DNA from: Pseudozyma flocculosa PF-1
Taxonomy: Eukaryota > Basidiomycota > Ustilaginomycetes > Ustilaginales > Ustilaginaceae
NCBI RefSeq assembly: GCF_000417875.1
Contig: NW_006920870.1
Location: 370,115 to 434,114 of the forward strand
Length of the DNA: 64,000 nt
Direction: 5' to 3'
Part shown: piece by piece, positions 43,201-52,917 of the stretch
Position numbering within the stretch: position 1 is the first letter of the stretch
Layout: each line of letters opens with the position of its first letter
The notes under the pieces: model-generated
Told to the model about the DNA's origin: nothing
The model's database searches: none
What the model saw: only the letters and a program-made list of their open reading frames with translations
Program-made: the position numbers and the translations under genes

Positions 43201-44459
43201 ATGCGAGCTGGCCCTTTGCAGAGCGGCTTCGCCGTCCAAGGGGAGGGATCTGGCCTCAGCCTGCGAACTCGACTCGCCGAAGCTCCGCGAGGTCCTGCTG
43301 GGCGGCCGTTGCACGCTCGACCTGCCGGACGTGGCGAGAGTAGGCGAGAGCGGCGTCTGCCCAAGCGCCTCTCTGGGGCTGGTGGGTGGATTGGCGGCCG
43401 GCGCCTGGTTGCCAGTGGAGCTGGCGCGCTGCAGGGCATCCTGCTTGGCCGCAGCCGCGGCCGTTTCCGGGGCTGGCAGCCCATCGCTGGCTCCGACCCG
43501 CTCGGAGCGAGACAAGCCGCCCCTGCTGCGCCGCGATCCGGAAGCCGACGCGGTGGCGCCGTCGCGGTCGCTTCGACTGGCGGCGGCGGCACGCTGCTGT
43601 ACAAGGAACTGCTTGTACTCTGCCTGCTTCATCTTGAGGCCCTGGAGGAGGTTGATGATGATCTCGCGGATGCGCGGCAGGTGGACCTCGAGCACGGCGG
43701 GCGAGGCGTCCTCCGAGAGGCACCTCTCGAGGCAGGCGCGCAGGTCGTCTGGCACCGAGGCGAGGTCGGACATGTCGATGCCGTAGCTGCCAAAAGCGAC
43801 GCGGGCCGAGTTGAAGTCGTTGCCGAGGCGGACATAGATGTCCGACACCTGGTCCTCGGACCGCTCGCCCAGCGACCACTTGGTCAGCGACTCGAGCAGC
43901 ATCTTTGTGGCCACCAGGAGACGTGTGACTGAGGACTCCATGTGGTTGGACGAGTACTGCGGTTGGCGTGGAGGCGTCCCGGCAGGCAAGAGGCGTCAGC
44001 ATGGTGCGGGGGGGTCCGAGGCAGGGGGCGATGCCGTCGCCGACTTGGACTCACCCTGGTCGGTGCAGGCTGCTCCGGTGGAGTCTGCTGCGACGCTGAC
44101 GACGACCTCGACGACATCCGCTCCTTTTCGCGCATGCGCTCGCGTTCTCGCTCGAGCTGCTTTTCCCTCTCCCTGGCGCGCATCTCTTCGGGCAGCTGCG
44201 CTGGCGACCTGTGCATCATGCCGATGGAGGATGTGGAGCCGGAGCTGTCGTGGCGCGGGCCCCTCGGATGTCCCAGATCGCGCTGCCGCTCGGCGGGTGG
44301 TGGGCTCGAGGGAAGCACGGCGCCTGCGGCTTCGATGTGGTGAGGGTGCCGGATTCGCTCGTAGGCCGACGCCGGACTGCCACTGCCGCTGCCGCTGTTG
44401 GACTCGGGACGATGCTGCCGTTCGCCCGACGTCTTCCTGCTGACGAAGTTGGAGAACAT
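40279..44459 (-). CDS. BUD6: Actin-interacting polarity protein BUD6/AIP3
   Basis: Bud6 binds actin monomers and stimulates formins at sites of polarised growth. I read three exons: 44459-44055, 43956-41946 and 41834-40279, joining as ..APTR|YSSNHMESS.. and ..LNIE|PLDQVKQH.., for 1323 residues. The N-terminal exon is rich in Arg/Glu with a probable coiled coil (about 85-115). A conserved N-terminal segment begins HMESSVTRLLVATKMLLESL. A long disordered Ser/Pro/Gly-rich middle follows. The AIP3/Bud6 C-terminal domain starts around GRIDASAGSLNVYLQLGRQ (about residue 715) and contains the long coiled-coil core (about 810-1190), including FVDGKALRKTGGHLEAERVR. A Gly-rich tail resembling a short FH1-like linker closes the protein. 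Confidence 0.93.
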
Positions 44460-45511
44460 GATCGGCAGCAGGCAGTTTGGTCAGGGCAGAGCAGGCGGCC
44501 AGGCGACGCTCCAGTCAGGGCGGGGCAGCAGGCTTGCTGCGTATCTGCCGGGATCGTTCGTTTGCGACGAGGGCTTTGGCTTGTCGTAGGCTCTCACGGG
44601 TCGAAGGGAAGCATGGCCCTCTCGTCTTCGAGCGGCTCTGGTGGGTTCGAGATTCAGATTGGTGCTGCGATGGGGTCGAGAGGCGACGGAAGCAGCAGAT
44701 GCTGAGGCGGTCGTGGCCCAATGGCGGTCGCGCGAGGCGGGGGCAAGGACCCGGACGAACGAGTCGATGCAGTCTATCGGTGCGGTGCTCTATGCCGTGG
44801 CTAGACCGCTGTCGGCGATGTCGGATGCCCTTGGGCGAGGATGCGAGGATGGTGTGATGCAGCGAGGGGAAATGGGAGGGGGAAGGCACCGAGAGGTGAA
44901 CAGGCAGGCGTGGGTGGTGTTCCCACTCGCTGCTGCGTGGCAGGCCGGTCTGGCCGGTCTGGCTGCCGAGAGAGGCCTGCTTGCTCTGGCCTGCCTCTGC
45001 GCGGGGCAAAGGGTGGGTGGGCGCCCGGCAGGCACAGGCCAGGCCAGGTCAAGCCAAGGCGCACCGCACCGGCGCCCTTGCTCTGTGCCTTGCCCTGCGC
45101 CTCGCCCTGCCTGCTTGCCCCCCGGTCGGCGCCTGCTTGTGCCTCTGTGACCCCAGCCCCGTATCCCGAATTCCGAGCGGCTGCGCTGCTCTTTGGCTGG
45201 CTCTGGCACTACACTCTCTCACCTCGCCCTCGCCTGGCCTCGCCTCGAGTGTGGAGAAGCCAAGAAGCAAGAAGAAAGCGGCGCTGGCGTGCAGCTGCGT
45301 CGCCCTGCGATTTTGGAAATTTTTGTGGGCGGCTTTTCCCATCTCGGTGACACCTCGACCGGCTTTGCTTCCTCTCCCGACCCCTCTGCCCGCCACCATC
45401 CTCCAACACCGCCAGCTTCGAGGCAATACCGACCACCGCCTGGCGCCAGCGAGGATCGAACCGACACCGGCTTACCCTGCTTCGCAGCCACACAGGGCAC
45501 ATCCGGCCGCC
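44460..45511. other. Divergent promoter region
   Basis: This is shared by BUD6 (-) and TMA16 (+), about 1 kb. It contains a CAGGC array at 45035-45050 and pyrimidine tracts before TMA16. No coding or RNA gene is seen. Confidence 0.6.
45035..45050. repeat. (CAGGC)n short array
   Basis: Two to three copies of CAGGC followed by degenerate copies. Confidence 0.75.
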
Positions 45512-46530
45512 ATGGGAGGCAAAAAGGTGGGCATCCCGCGCCGCTCTCTCGAGCACTGGCACTGGCACCGGCACGGCCGCAGCACGCCGGCTCTGCTCTC
45601 CTCGCCCGTCGCCATTCCTCCTGTCTACAGCCGTGATGGAAACTGACGCTGTCCGCAATGCTCTTCTCCCCGATCGCTTTCACCGCCAGATCTCGGAGCG
45701 CTCCCTCAAGCGCAAGTCGGGCCCCACCCATCCAAACTCGCGCAGGGCCACCCAGATGGCCCGCGTCGCCCACCGCAAGACCAAGCTCGGATCGGCAAAG
45801 ACGGAGCGCAACAAGCACCTCTCCGCAAAGGTCGACCGCATCTCGACCCTCGTATTCCTCTTGCCCGACACGTCAGAGTACCTCGCCGACCTCGAGTCGG
45901 TCCACGACTTTCTCAACACGTTTTTCCTGCCGCGCCACGACGACGAGATCAACCAGCTCCTCGCAGAGCGCAGGCACGGTCGCCCGCCATCGAAGCGAGA
46001 GGTCGAGCTCAAGGACGTGCGCGACCGCGAGAGGCGAGAGTACCTTGACGGCATCGAGATTCCGGATTTCATGTCGGCCACCAACGTCCGCCTCCTCCGC
46101 GACTGGCAGGGCGACCCGCAGGCGCTGCCCAACTTTACCATGATCCGCGTCAGCGGCACGTACCGGTGGGTTTCACGCCGTCTCTTGCCCAATCTCCAAG
46201 GCGAGGATCCCGCCAGGGCCTTGGGCTAGCCTGCATCCGATGCTGACGCCGCTCGACCATTCGCCTCTTCATCCCCCATCTGATGCCCGCAGCGACCAGT
46301 GCACCGTCGTCCAGGAGGGCAACCACAAGGAGCTCATCGTGCAGAGGAGCAAGGGCGAGGCGCAGGGCGCGCTCAAGAACGGCGCACCAGTACAGCAGTC
46401 TAGCCCGGTCGAGTCCGACGCCGCCGCCGCCGACGCCGACGCCGACATGGAGACCGAGCCAACGGCGCCCGCCGCCGAGGGGTCAAGCGCCAGCTTCCAG
46501 AAGGTCGGCGAGTTTGCCAACATGAAGTGA
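45512..46530 (+). CDS. TMA16: Ribosome biogenesis protein TMA16
   Basis: Tma16 associates with pre-60S particles during nuclear ribosome assembly. I read three exons: 45512-45526, 45690-46165 and 46293-46530, for 242 residues. The first coding exon is only 15 nt (MGGKK) and joins in phase 0 to ISERSLKRKSGPTHPNSRRA. The HPNSRRA..Q.AR motif is the family hallmark, as are EIPDFMSATNVRLLRDW and the TMIRVSGTYR segment. The intron 1 acceptor (caccgccag) is preceded by a good pyrimidine tract and the branch-like site AACTGAC. Alternatively, translation could begin at an in-frame ATG at 45636 inside intron 1 (METDAVRNALL), giving a longer N-terminus if that intron is retained. The C-terminal 60 residues are Ala/Asp/Glu-rich and variable. 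Confidence 0.9.
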
Positions 46531-46821
46531 CGGAGCGACCACCTCGACCTTTGGGCCCGGCCGCCTCGCCCATCGAACAGTGTCCGCAACTCACCTCTTT
46601 CCGCAGTACCGACACACACTCCTTTCCGCCAGCTCCAGGTCTCCTTGTACTTTTAGACGCACCCATTCGCAAGCCACCGGGCTCGACCCGCATCGTACGC
46701 CGATATTCCGGAAGGGCGTATAGCTGCCGCGGCCGCCTCCTCTTGACCAGGTGTCGCCGTGGCAAGCGAGTTTTGACTTCACTGGGCTCCGAGCATCGAT
46801 GCGGGAGGGGAGGAGGAGAGA

Positions 46822-46843
46822 ATGACCGGCAATGCCCGGTCAT
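46822..46843. repeat. Perfect inverted repeat (8-bp arms, 6-base loop)
   Basis: ATGACCGG and its exact complement CCGGTCAT flank the loop CAATGC, about 290 bases downstream of the TMA16 stop. Confidence 0.85.
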
Positions 46844-47650
46844 GATAGCCCCCTTTCGGGCACGGGGCCGGCGGTGCAGGCGTGGATGGTGCTGCGTTGG
46901 CGTGACCACCTGTCACGACCCTCGTCACGGCGACGCTCGGTCACCCTGGCACATCGTTGCCGGCCCACGGATCCCGTGGCAGATCTGGTATTGTTTGAAG
47001 GGGGGATGACGAAGGTAGGGGGCATCCTCATCGGATGTGGGGGGGGCCCAGTCATAGGGCCGAGGTCGTCGAGGCCTTCCAGCAGTCTCTCTCCAGCGGC
47101 CGCCCTCGATGTGGGTGGCAGAACGAGACCTCGAGGAGAGGCAAGGAGTGCCTTAAAAAGGCTGGGCCCCCATCGCCCCGTCGAGCGTCGCCCTCCTTCT
47201 TTTCCCCTTCTTCATGGCCACCTCGTCCGCCGAGGCAGGTAGGTCCCCAAGCCCTACCGGGGCGAGGGCTGCTATACACGTACCTATGGTGTTCACCACC
47301 ACCCTACACACGGACGGTTGCCTCTTCTGGCTCGTCCTCTCATAGCTCCCTGAGCACCGCCGGCACAGCACGCGATGGCCCGGCGAGGTCGGTTCCCAGG
47401 ATCAACCTCGCCGTCGTCGTCGCCGTCGTCGTCACCTTCGTCTTCGTCACCTGCAAGGCCATCGCACGTCGAGGCCAGCAATGTCAAGAGCCCAGGCCTC
47501 ACGCCATGGTCGTCGTCGTCTGCAGGGCCCGCCGCACGCCGGGTCCCCCGCAAGGCCATCCACCAACCCTCCCCTTTGCCGACCATCACCCTCCCCTCAT
47601 CGGCATGCCACCCCGTCACCCGTCGCCGCTCGCCGCTCGCCGTCGAGTGC

Positions 47651-47751
47651 CGTCGACGATGCCAGCCCAGCCCATCCCCATCCCCCGTCGCCGCTCGCCG
47701 TCGACGATGCCAGCCCAGCCCATGCCCATTCCATCCCCCGTCGCCGCTCGC
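47651..47751. repeat. Minisatellite, ~48-base unit
   Basis: Two adjacent copies start with CGTCGACGATGCCAGCCCAG at 47651 and 47699. The second has a short insertion. Partial copies of the CGTCGCCGCTCGC segment lie on both sides. Confidence 0.9.
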
Positions 47752-47781
47752 CGTCGAGGGGATGGGGGATGGACGGCGACC

Positions 47782-47786
47782 AAAAA
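47782..47786 (-). terminator. Pol III T5 terminator of the U6-like gene
   Basis: Five consecutive Ts on the minus strand directly after the sequence GAACCTATATG, where a U6 transcript would end and receive Lsm2-8. Confidence 0.75.
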
Positions 47787-47910
47787 CATATAGGTTCCCG
47801 AAGGAACTACTCTTCTGATCAAGTACTGGATCCTTCTGCAGGCTCAGTTGCTAATCTTCTCTGTATCGTATATCGTTTTTCGTATGCAACCCTTTCGGGT
47901 GCGAAAGAAC
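47787..47910 (-). ncRNA. U6-like spliceosomal snRNA
   Basis: On the minus strand this low-GC island reads GATACAGAGAAGATTAGCA at 47867-47849, identical to the universally conserved U6 core (ACAGAGA box plus AGC triad). It is followed by CCTGCAGAAGGAT, matching the U6 internal stem-loop (canonical CCTGCnCAAGGAT). The base of that stem pairs as ACUG with CAGU although its bases differ from canonical U6, so pairing is kept by compensating changes. The 5' region forms the hairpin CTTTCG-CACC-CGAAAG near the probable 5' end (about 47910). The ACAGAGA box begins about 47 nt in, as in yeast U6. The 3' part has a GUUCC-UUCG-GGAAC hairpin, and the gene ends in TTTTT (47786-47782), a Pol III terminator. 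The 5' end is estimated. U6atac is unlikely because its equivalent box differs and sits much nearer the 5' end. A diverged or variant U6 copy is possible. Confidence 0.85.
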
Positions 47911-48263
47911 AGACAAGAAAAGGTGTATGACTGAATGGGCTTGCGTGCCTGACGTCTCTGGACGGTAGGAGGGGCGAGGTGGAATTGGAGCGGAGCGAGG
48001 CGGGGGCCTGTCCTGCCTGCTCCACTTTTCGACTCTTTTTCGACGGGTTGGAAGCTCGGCGAAAGAGGCGGGGCGCGGGGGGGAAAAATTCCAGGATTCC
48101 AGATTCCAAGTGGCCCGCCGGCGTTTAGCAGAGGGGGAGGCCTGCTTTGGTTGCCGTCGTCGCTCCATCACCACCTCGACTTCCCCTTGGCTTGTTGCCC
48201 GACCCGCTGACGCTGGCGACCTCGGAAGACGACACGATCGCCACAAACGCACCCACCGCCACC

Positions 48264-49972
48264 ATGCCGGCCGCCGCGACGACGACGACGACGAGAAAGG
48301 CATCGGCGCAGCCCTCGGCCGCCGAGCTCGAGGTGCTCACCTTCCTGACGGACCCCAACGCCCAGGTGCGCCAGGTGGCGCTGAGCAACATTGTCGGCTT
48401 CAGCGCCCAGACCAGCCCGCACCGCTCGCTGCTCCTGTCCAAGCACAAGAACCCGGACGGCTCCCCGCTGCTCGGCAGGGACGGCAACGAGGTCGACACC
48501 ATCGACGACCTCAAGCGCCTCTGCCAGGACCAGCCCATCACCGCCCACGATGCCTTTAGCGCCCTCATCAACCTCTCCGACTCGATGGTCGTCGCCAGGC
48601 GCATCGGTGACGCACGCTTCCTCGAGTTCCTCGTGCACTACATTGCCGACCCCGTCTCGCTGCTGGCCGACCTCGCCTGCATGCTCCTCTCGAACCTGAC
48701 AAAGGTCGAGCCCATCTGCGCCGAGCTCCTAGACCTCCGCGTCCAGGCGCGCCCCTTTTACGACTTCATCCCCACCGCCGACCTCGACGCCGCCGTGTCC
48801 GGCATGGACGTCGAGCCCAGCGATCCCGAGTACGCCAGGAAAAAGGCGGCCGCCGAGTCGTACGCCAAGCGCCTCGTCGACCAGGCGAACCAGTCCGAGG
48901 AGCAGGTGCCCGCCATGGCGCGCCTCCTAGACGCCTTCGAGGAGGGCGCCACCGTCGACTCGCAGGGCAGCACCCTCGAGGCGATGAAGAAGCGCATCCA
49001 GGAGGCGGCCAAGAACGAGGACGGCACAAAGGAAAAGGAGGAGGTCGAAAAGGGCCCCGACGGTCGGCCACGGATCCGGCGAAAGACCAACTGCAACTTC
49101 CTCGCCAGCGTCTTTGCCAACGTCACCGTCCTGCCCAGGGGTCGCGACTGGTTCGTCGCACCGCTCTCGGCCTCGTCGGCCGCCGCATCAGCATCGGCCC
49201 AGGCGGCGGCGGCCAAGGCCGACAGCACCACTGACGGGGCTTTGCCTGCGGCCACTGAGTATCCGGTCGCGCGCATCATGGCCTTCACCGAGCACCCCAA
49301 CCTGATCCGACGCGGAGGCGTCATCAGCGCCATGAAGTGAGTGCCGGACCGGTCCGATCCGGGCCTGACTGAGATTGCAAAGCGAGCGACTCGACTGACC
49401 TGTCGCTCGTCGCCCTGAAACCTTGCAGGAACATCCTCTTTGTCAAGTCGGCGCACAAGCTGCTGGTTGCTCCTCCGCCGGCAAGGGAGGGAGAGGACGA
49501 GATGCTGCGGGGAGCGCTGCGGGCCACCACGAGACCACCATCCTCGGTCGACATCCTGCCCTACCTGCTCTTGCCGCTCTGCGACGGCGCCGAGATGGCC
49601 GAGGTCGACTTCGAGGACCAGGAGACGCTGCCGGAAGAGTGCCAGATGCTGCCAGAGGACAAGAAGCGGGAGCGGGATCCTGCGCTCCGGCTGATGCTGG
49701 TCGAGTCGCTGCTGCTGCTCTGCACCAACCTCTACGGCCGACAGTGCCTGCGGGCGCGCGGCGCCTACGTCGTGCTGCGGTCCGCGCATCTGGTGGAAAA
49801 GGACGAGAAGATCACCGAGGCCGTCGTGCGCCTCGTCAACATTCTTCAGCGGGACGAGTCGGATGCCACTGCAAAGGACCTCGAGGACGACGCCGAGTCG
49901 AGGCAGGAGGACGTCGGAGCCGAGGAGCCGCTGGATTCGGACGACGAGGACCTGGTGATTGAAGAGCTCTGA
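48264..49972 (+). CDS. HGH1: HGH1 protein (eEF2-folding cochaperone)
   Basis: Hgh1 is an armadillo/HEAT-like cytosolic protein that recruits the TRiC/CCT chaperonin to newly made eEF2. I read two exons, 48264-49336 and 49429-49972, joined as ..VISAMK|NILFVKSAH.., for 538 residues (yeast Hgh1 is about 390). The N-terminal segment ELEVLTFLTDPNAQVRQVAL and LADLACMLLSNLTKVE are HEAT-like. FLASVFANVTVLPRGRDWF and the C-terminal YLLLPLCDGAEMAEVDFEDQ with CTNLYGRQCLRARGAY are the family's most conserved blocks. Extra length comes from an insert at about 175-265 with a charged helix and an Ala-rich loop near 310-325. The C-terminus is strongly acidic. Confidence 0.93.
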
Positions 49973-52917
49973 GGCGCATCGCTGCGCGGCTTCGCCCAAC
50001 GCCAGGGTACTGCGCGGGCAACCCCTCGACCTTCGGCTTCGGTAACGTCGCCGTCACATCCATACCGTACGGGCGAGGTTCCGGACGGAAAGACAGGCCC
50101 ACCATCCGTGTACTATATTCTCCCCCAGCCAGACATGCATCGCACGACGACAACGCAGCCACCGACCGATGGCTGCGGGTGTTAATCTCGACGCCTCAGA
50201 GATGGGATCGGACAGACCCAACGGCCGCTTCTTGGACGTAGCCTTATACAGTGTTGCCGCAGGAGCGAGGCGGCGTCGTGCGATGCTCGCGCAGCCTACC
50301 TCGGTCGGGGCGCACCGGCCAAATCTTCCAGGACGTTGGGCATCGAGCTCGGCCGCTGAGCACGATCCGGTACCGCATCTGCCTCTTCCAACTCGACGGC
50401 TCGACTCGGGCCATGCGCGAAGAGCTAGAGCAACAGCTAGGTCCAGATCTCGAGGTGCAGCGCGGCGTCTTGCGACCTGTCGAAAGGCCGCTGCCGCCGC
50501 GAGCGGTCGAGGGCGCAAGGGGTCTTTGCTGCCGCTTAACCAACGCCGAGCTTAAAGCCACCCTAAAAGCTACCGACGTGCCGCGGCTCGACGGTGGCGT
50601 GGCTGCGCTGCGGGCGTAGATGGTCCCACTTCAGCTACGCCTCAGCATGCCCCTATCGATCAATCGTCCTGGCTATCTCAGAACTGCTCGGGCTCATGCC
50701 TGCACGCGAGCTCCACTCTTCCTCGATCTTCGTTCGATCTCGAGAGGAGAACAGAGCATTACGACCCAAGGCAGGGCGGATTGAACAAGGAAGGCGAGGA
50801 CGAGTTGAGAGACACTGGACACCGTTCCTAAGCCCGCTCCCGTACAAGTGGGATCGGAATCCAAGCTGGTGACGTTTTGACGTACCTTGACGGCCGGCTC
50901 TGCCGTCCGCCGAGTGGGCGCCATTGCGCCAACCTTCATTACCTGCAGCATGTTTCCTGCGCATCGGTGGGACCCGAGTTGCCGGAAAGCCACACCGAAC
51001 CGGGGCCCACATCGGAGAGCGATCTTTGGCCAAAGGGGGAGCTCTTCAGACGAGTCCGAAGCCGAAAGGCCGACGTTGGCCCTCTATGCCCGACCTGGCT
51101 GCGGGGCAGGCTGAACCGAAGCTCTCGAGGCCGACGCTACCCGCTCGACCACGGGCGAGGCGCTCTGCCGCCAGCTTAGCCTTAACTCGCATGCTCGCTT
51201 GCCTTTGGAGTCAGCCACACAGCGGGCCGCGGCTTGCTTGTGCCATCGTCCGTCGCGATGCGGCGGCTGGCTACGCAGTCGGACATGGACATGGCCTTCC
51301 ATGATTACCGCTCGACTGTTCTGAGCGACACTGAGCGATACTTCATGAGGCAGTGCGTCGCTACCTCCTTCACGCCCTGACCGCCCTCCGCTGAAGACCG
51401 CCCGGCCCGCGAGTGCCGACAACGCTAGGACGTTGCAACCAGAGACGTGAACACGGCAACCAGCAGCCCCCTTCCGGGCCTGCTCTGACACACACCGGGT
51501 CCCACACCACGCAGACCTGCTTCGGGCCTCCCGCCGCGCAGGCACACGTACACGAGGCGACGCGTCGAGACGGGCCAAAAAGCGGGCGGGGTGGGCCCCG
51601 GGCTAGGGCGTATCGATGGTAGCAGGGCCGCTCCATTGCGGCGGGACGAGTGCCTGGCCGCTACGGCGTGCAGATGATGCTGTCGATCAACGGCCGGATC
51701 TGCCTCAGGAACAATAACCCAAAACGATTCATTTCGCCGCTGGCTGCACCCTCGGGCCGTGGCCCACGAGCAGCCGATTCAGCCACGTATGTACATGCAG
51801 CAAACTCGACCTGCCTGCCTGGTGCCCTCCCGCACCTCGTTGGGGTTTTGAGCCGCTCTACATGCAGAGGTCAGCAAGCCTTAGCTTGCACGCAACAGAC
51901 GCACCGAGCGGCCACCGACGCCGCAACTCTGGCGCCGTAGGCTGCGGCTGGCAAACAATATCCTCCAACTTCCGACTGGCCGCAAGGCCAAATGAGGCGC
52001 TTTCTGCTACTTCTTCCTTGGCCGCTCGAGCCAGAGGGTGAGGCAAGGTAGCCTTGACTGAGCATCGGTACACACGCCTTGCTACATGGTCCCATCAACA
52101 TTGGGATGCGCTCTGCCTCGTGCTCCTTTCCCCTCTCTCTCTCGCTCAGCTCCATGGCCCATGATGCGAACCGCACGAGGCAGATGTATGACAATAATGA
52201 TGACGGCAAACAGCCTACAGCAAAGGTCCCTGTGGCTACTGCGCCTGTCGCCCCCTACGACCTACGGCGGCGATCGCCGAAGCCGAGCTCTCCCACGCAG
52301 AATGAAGCTGCCCTCCGGCCGTAATGAAGCAGGTCGAAGGCGGCAAGCGGGGACCCTGGGCGCTGCGCTTTTAGGGCGGCCAATTCCTGGCGGTCGCTTG
52401 CCTCCGCAACCTCCGCCGCCATACATAACCTCCGAGGCAACGTCAACGCCACAACCGGAAGGGGCGCGCTGAGCGAGGCGGCCTTTACCAAGCAAGCTTC
52501 CGATGCCGTCGCGCGGCTACTTGGCCGGATTGCCAGGCGAGAGATGGCCAGTCCCGCCAGTACCGCATCGGATCGATTTAGGGTCCCACCACCTCGTCTC
52601 GCTCCCCTGCTCGCTCCGTTCCTACCGCGCTCGAGCAGCAGGCTGTGCGCATGATGGCCCACACTGCTCATGGACGTCCTCGCGCGAAGCCAGATGTCCC
52701 TCCTGCCTCGTCCATGGAGCCGCACGCGGTCGAGCTAGGCATATAAACCAGGCAACCTCCCAGCCTTGTGGCCCAACCAGCCTTTCCACACCCCATCGCG
52801 ACACGTCGTCCTCGTCAGCAGCGACAAGTTTCCTGCGAGCCTCGTGCCCGTTCCCAGCTGCATCCAAGACCCTAAACACGGCCACACGACCTCAGCAATA
52901 TTCAAAGGAACACCGGA
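49973..52917. other. Long gene-free region upstream of the Zn2Cys6 factor
   Basis: This is about 2.9 kb between HGH1 and the Zn2Cys6 gene, the largest spacer in the window, and by eye less GC-rich than the flanking genes. Open frames on both strands are short and without motifs. I find no tRNA B box in a convincing T-arm, no transposon terminal repeats and no protein remnants. It may be an extended promoter, as is common for fungal regulatory genes. It ends with a TATA-like element. Confidence 0.55.
52741..52748 (+). promoter_or_regulatory. TATA-like box of the Zn2Cys6 gene
   Basis: ATATAAAC lies about 175 bases upstream of the ATG at 52918 and is one of few good TATA-like sequences in this GC-rich window. 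Its function is inferred from sequence and position only. Confidence 0.45.

Larger units (their letters stand above)
46531..48263. other. Spacer holding the U6-like RNA gene and repeats
   Basis: This is about 1.7 kb between TMA16 and HGH1. It contains an inverted repeat at 46822-46843, a 48-base minisatellite at 47651-47751 and, on the minus strand, a U6-like snRNA gene at about 47787-47910. The remainder is GC-rich sequence with open frames of biased composition and no recognisable protein. Confidence 0.7.

Noticed and set aside
44644..44668. tRNA-like B box (GGTTCGAGATTC)
   Set aside because: The flanking bases cannot form a five-pair T-arm stem, and no anticodon or acceptor arm is found at the right distance.
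45440..45462. tRNA-like T loop on the minus strand (GGTTCGATCC)
   Set aside because: The stem does not pair, and the sequence lies in the TMA16 leader without a matching acceptor stem.
47035..47793. 252-codon plus-strand open frame beside the U6-like gene
   Set aside because: It runs through the minisatellite and is Arg/Pro/Ser-rich, with no similarity I recognise.
47838..47874. U6atac or U2 snRNA as the identity of the small RNA
   Set aside because: On the plus strand a GATCAAGTA match first suggested U2, but the branch-pairing GTAGTA is absent; the minus strand has the exact U6 ACAGAGA box, not the GGAGAGA form of U6atac, and at the U6-like distance from the 5' end.
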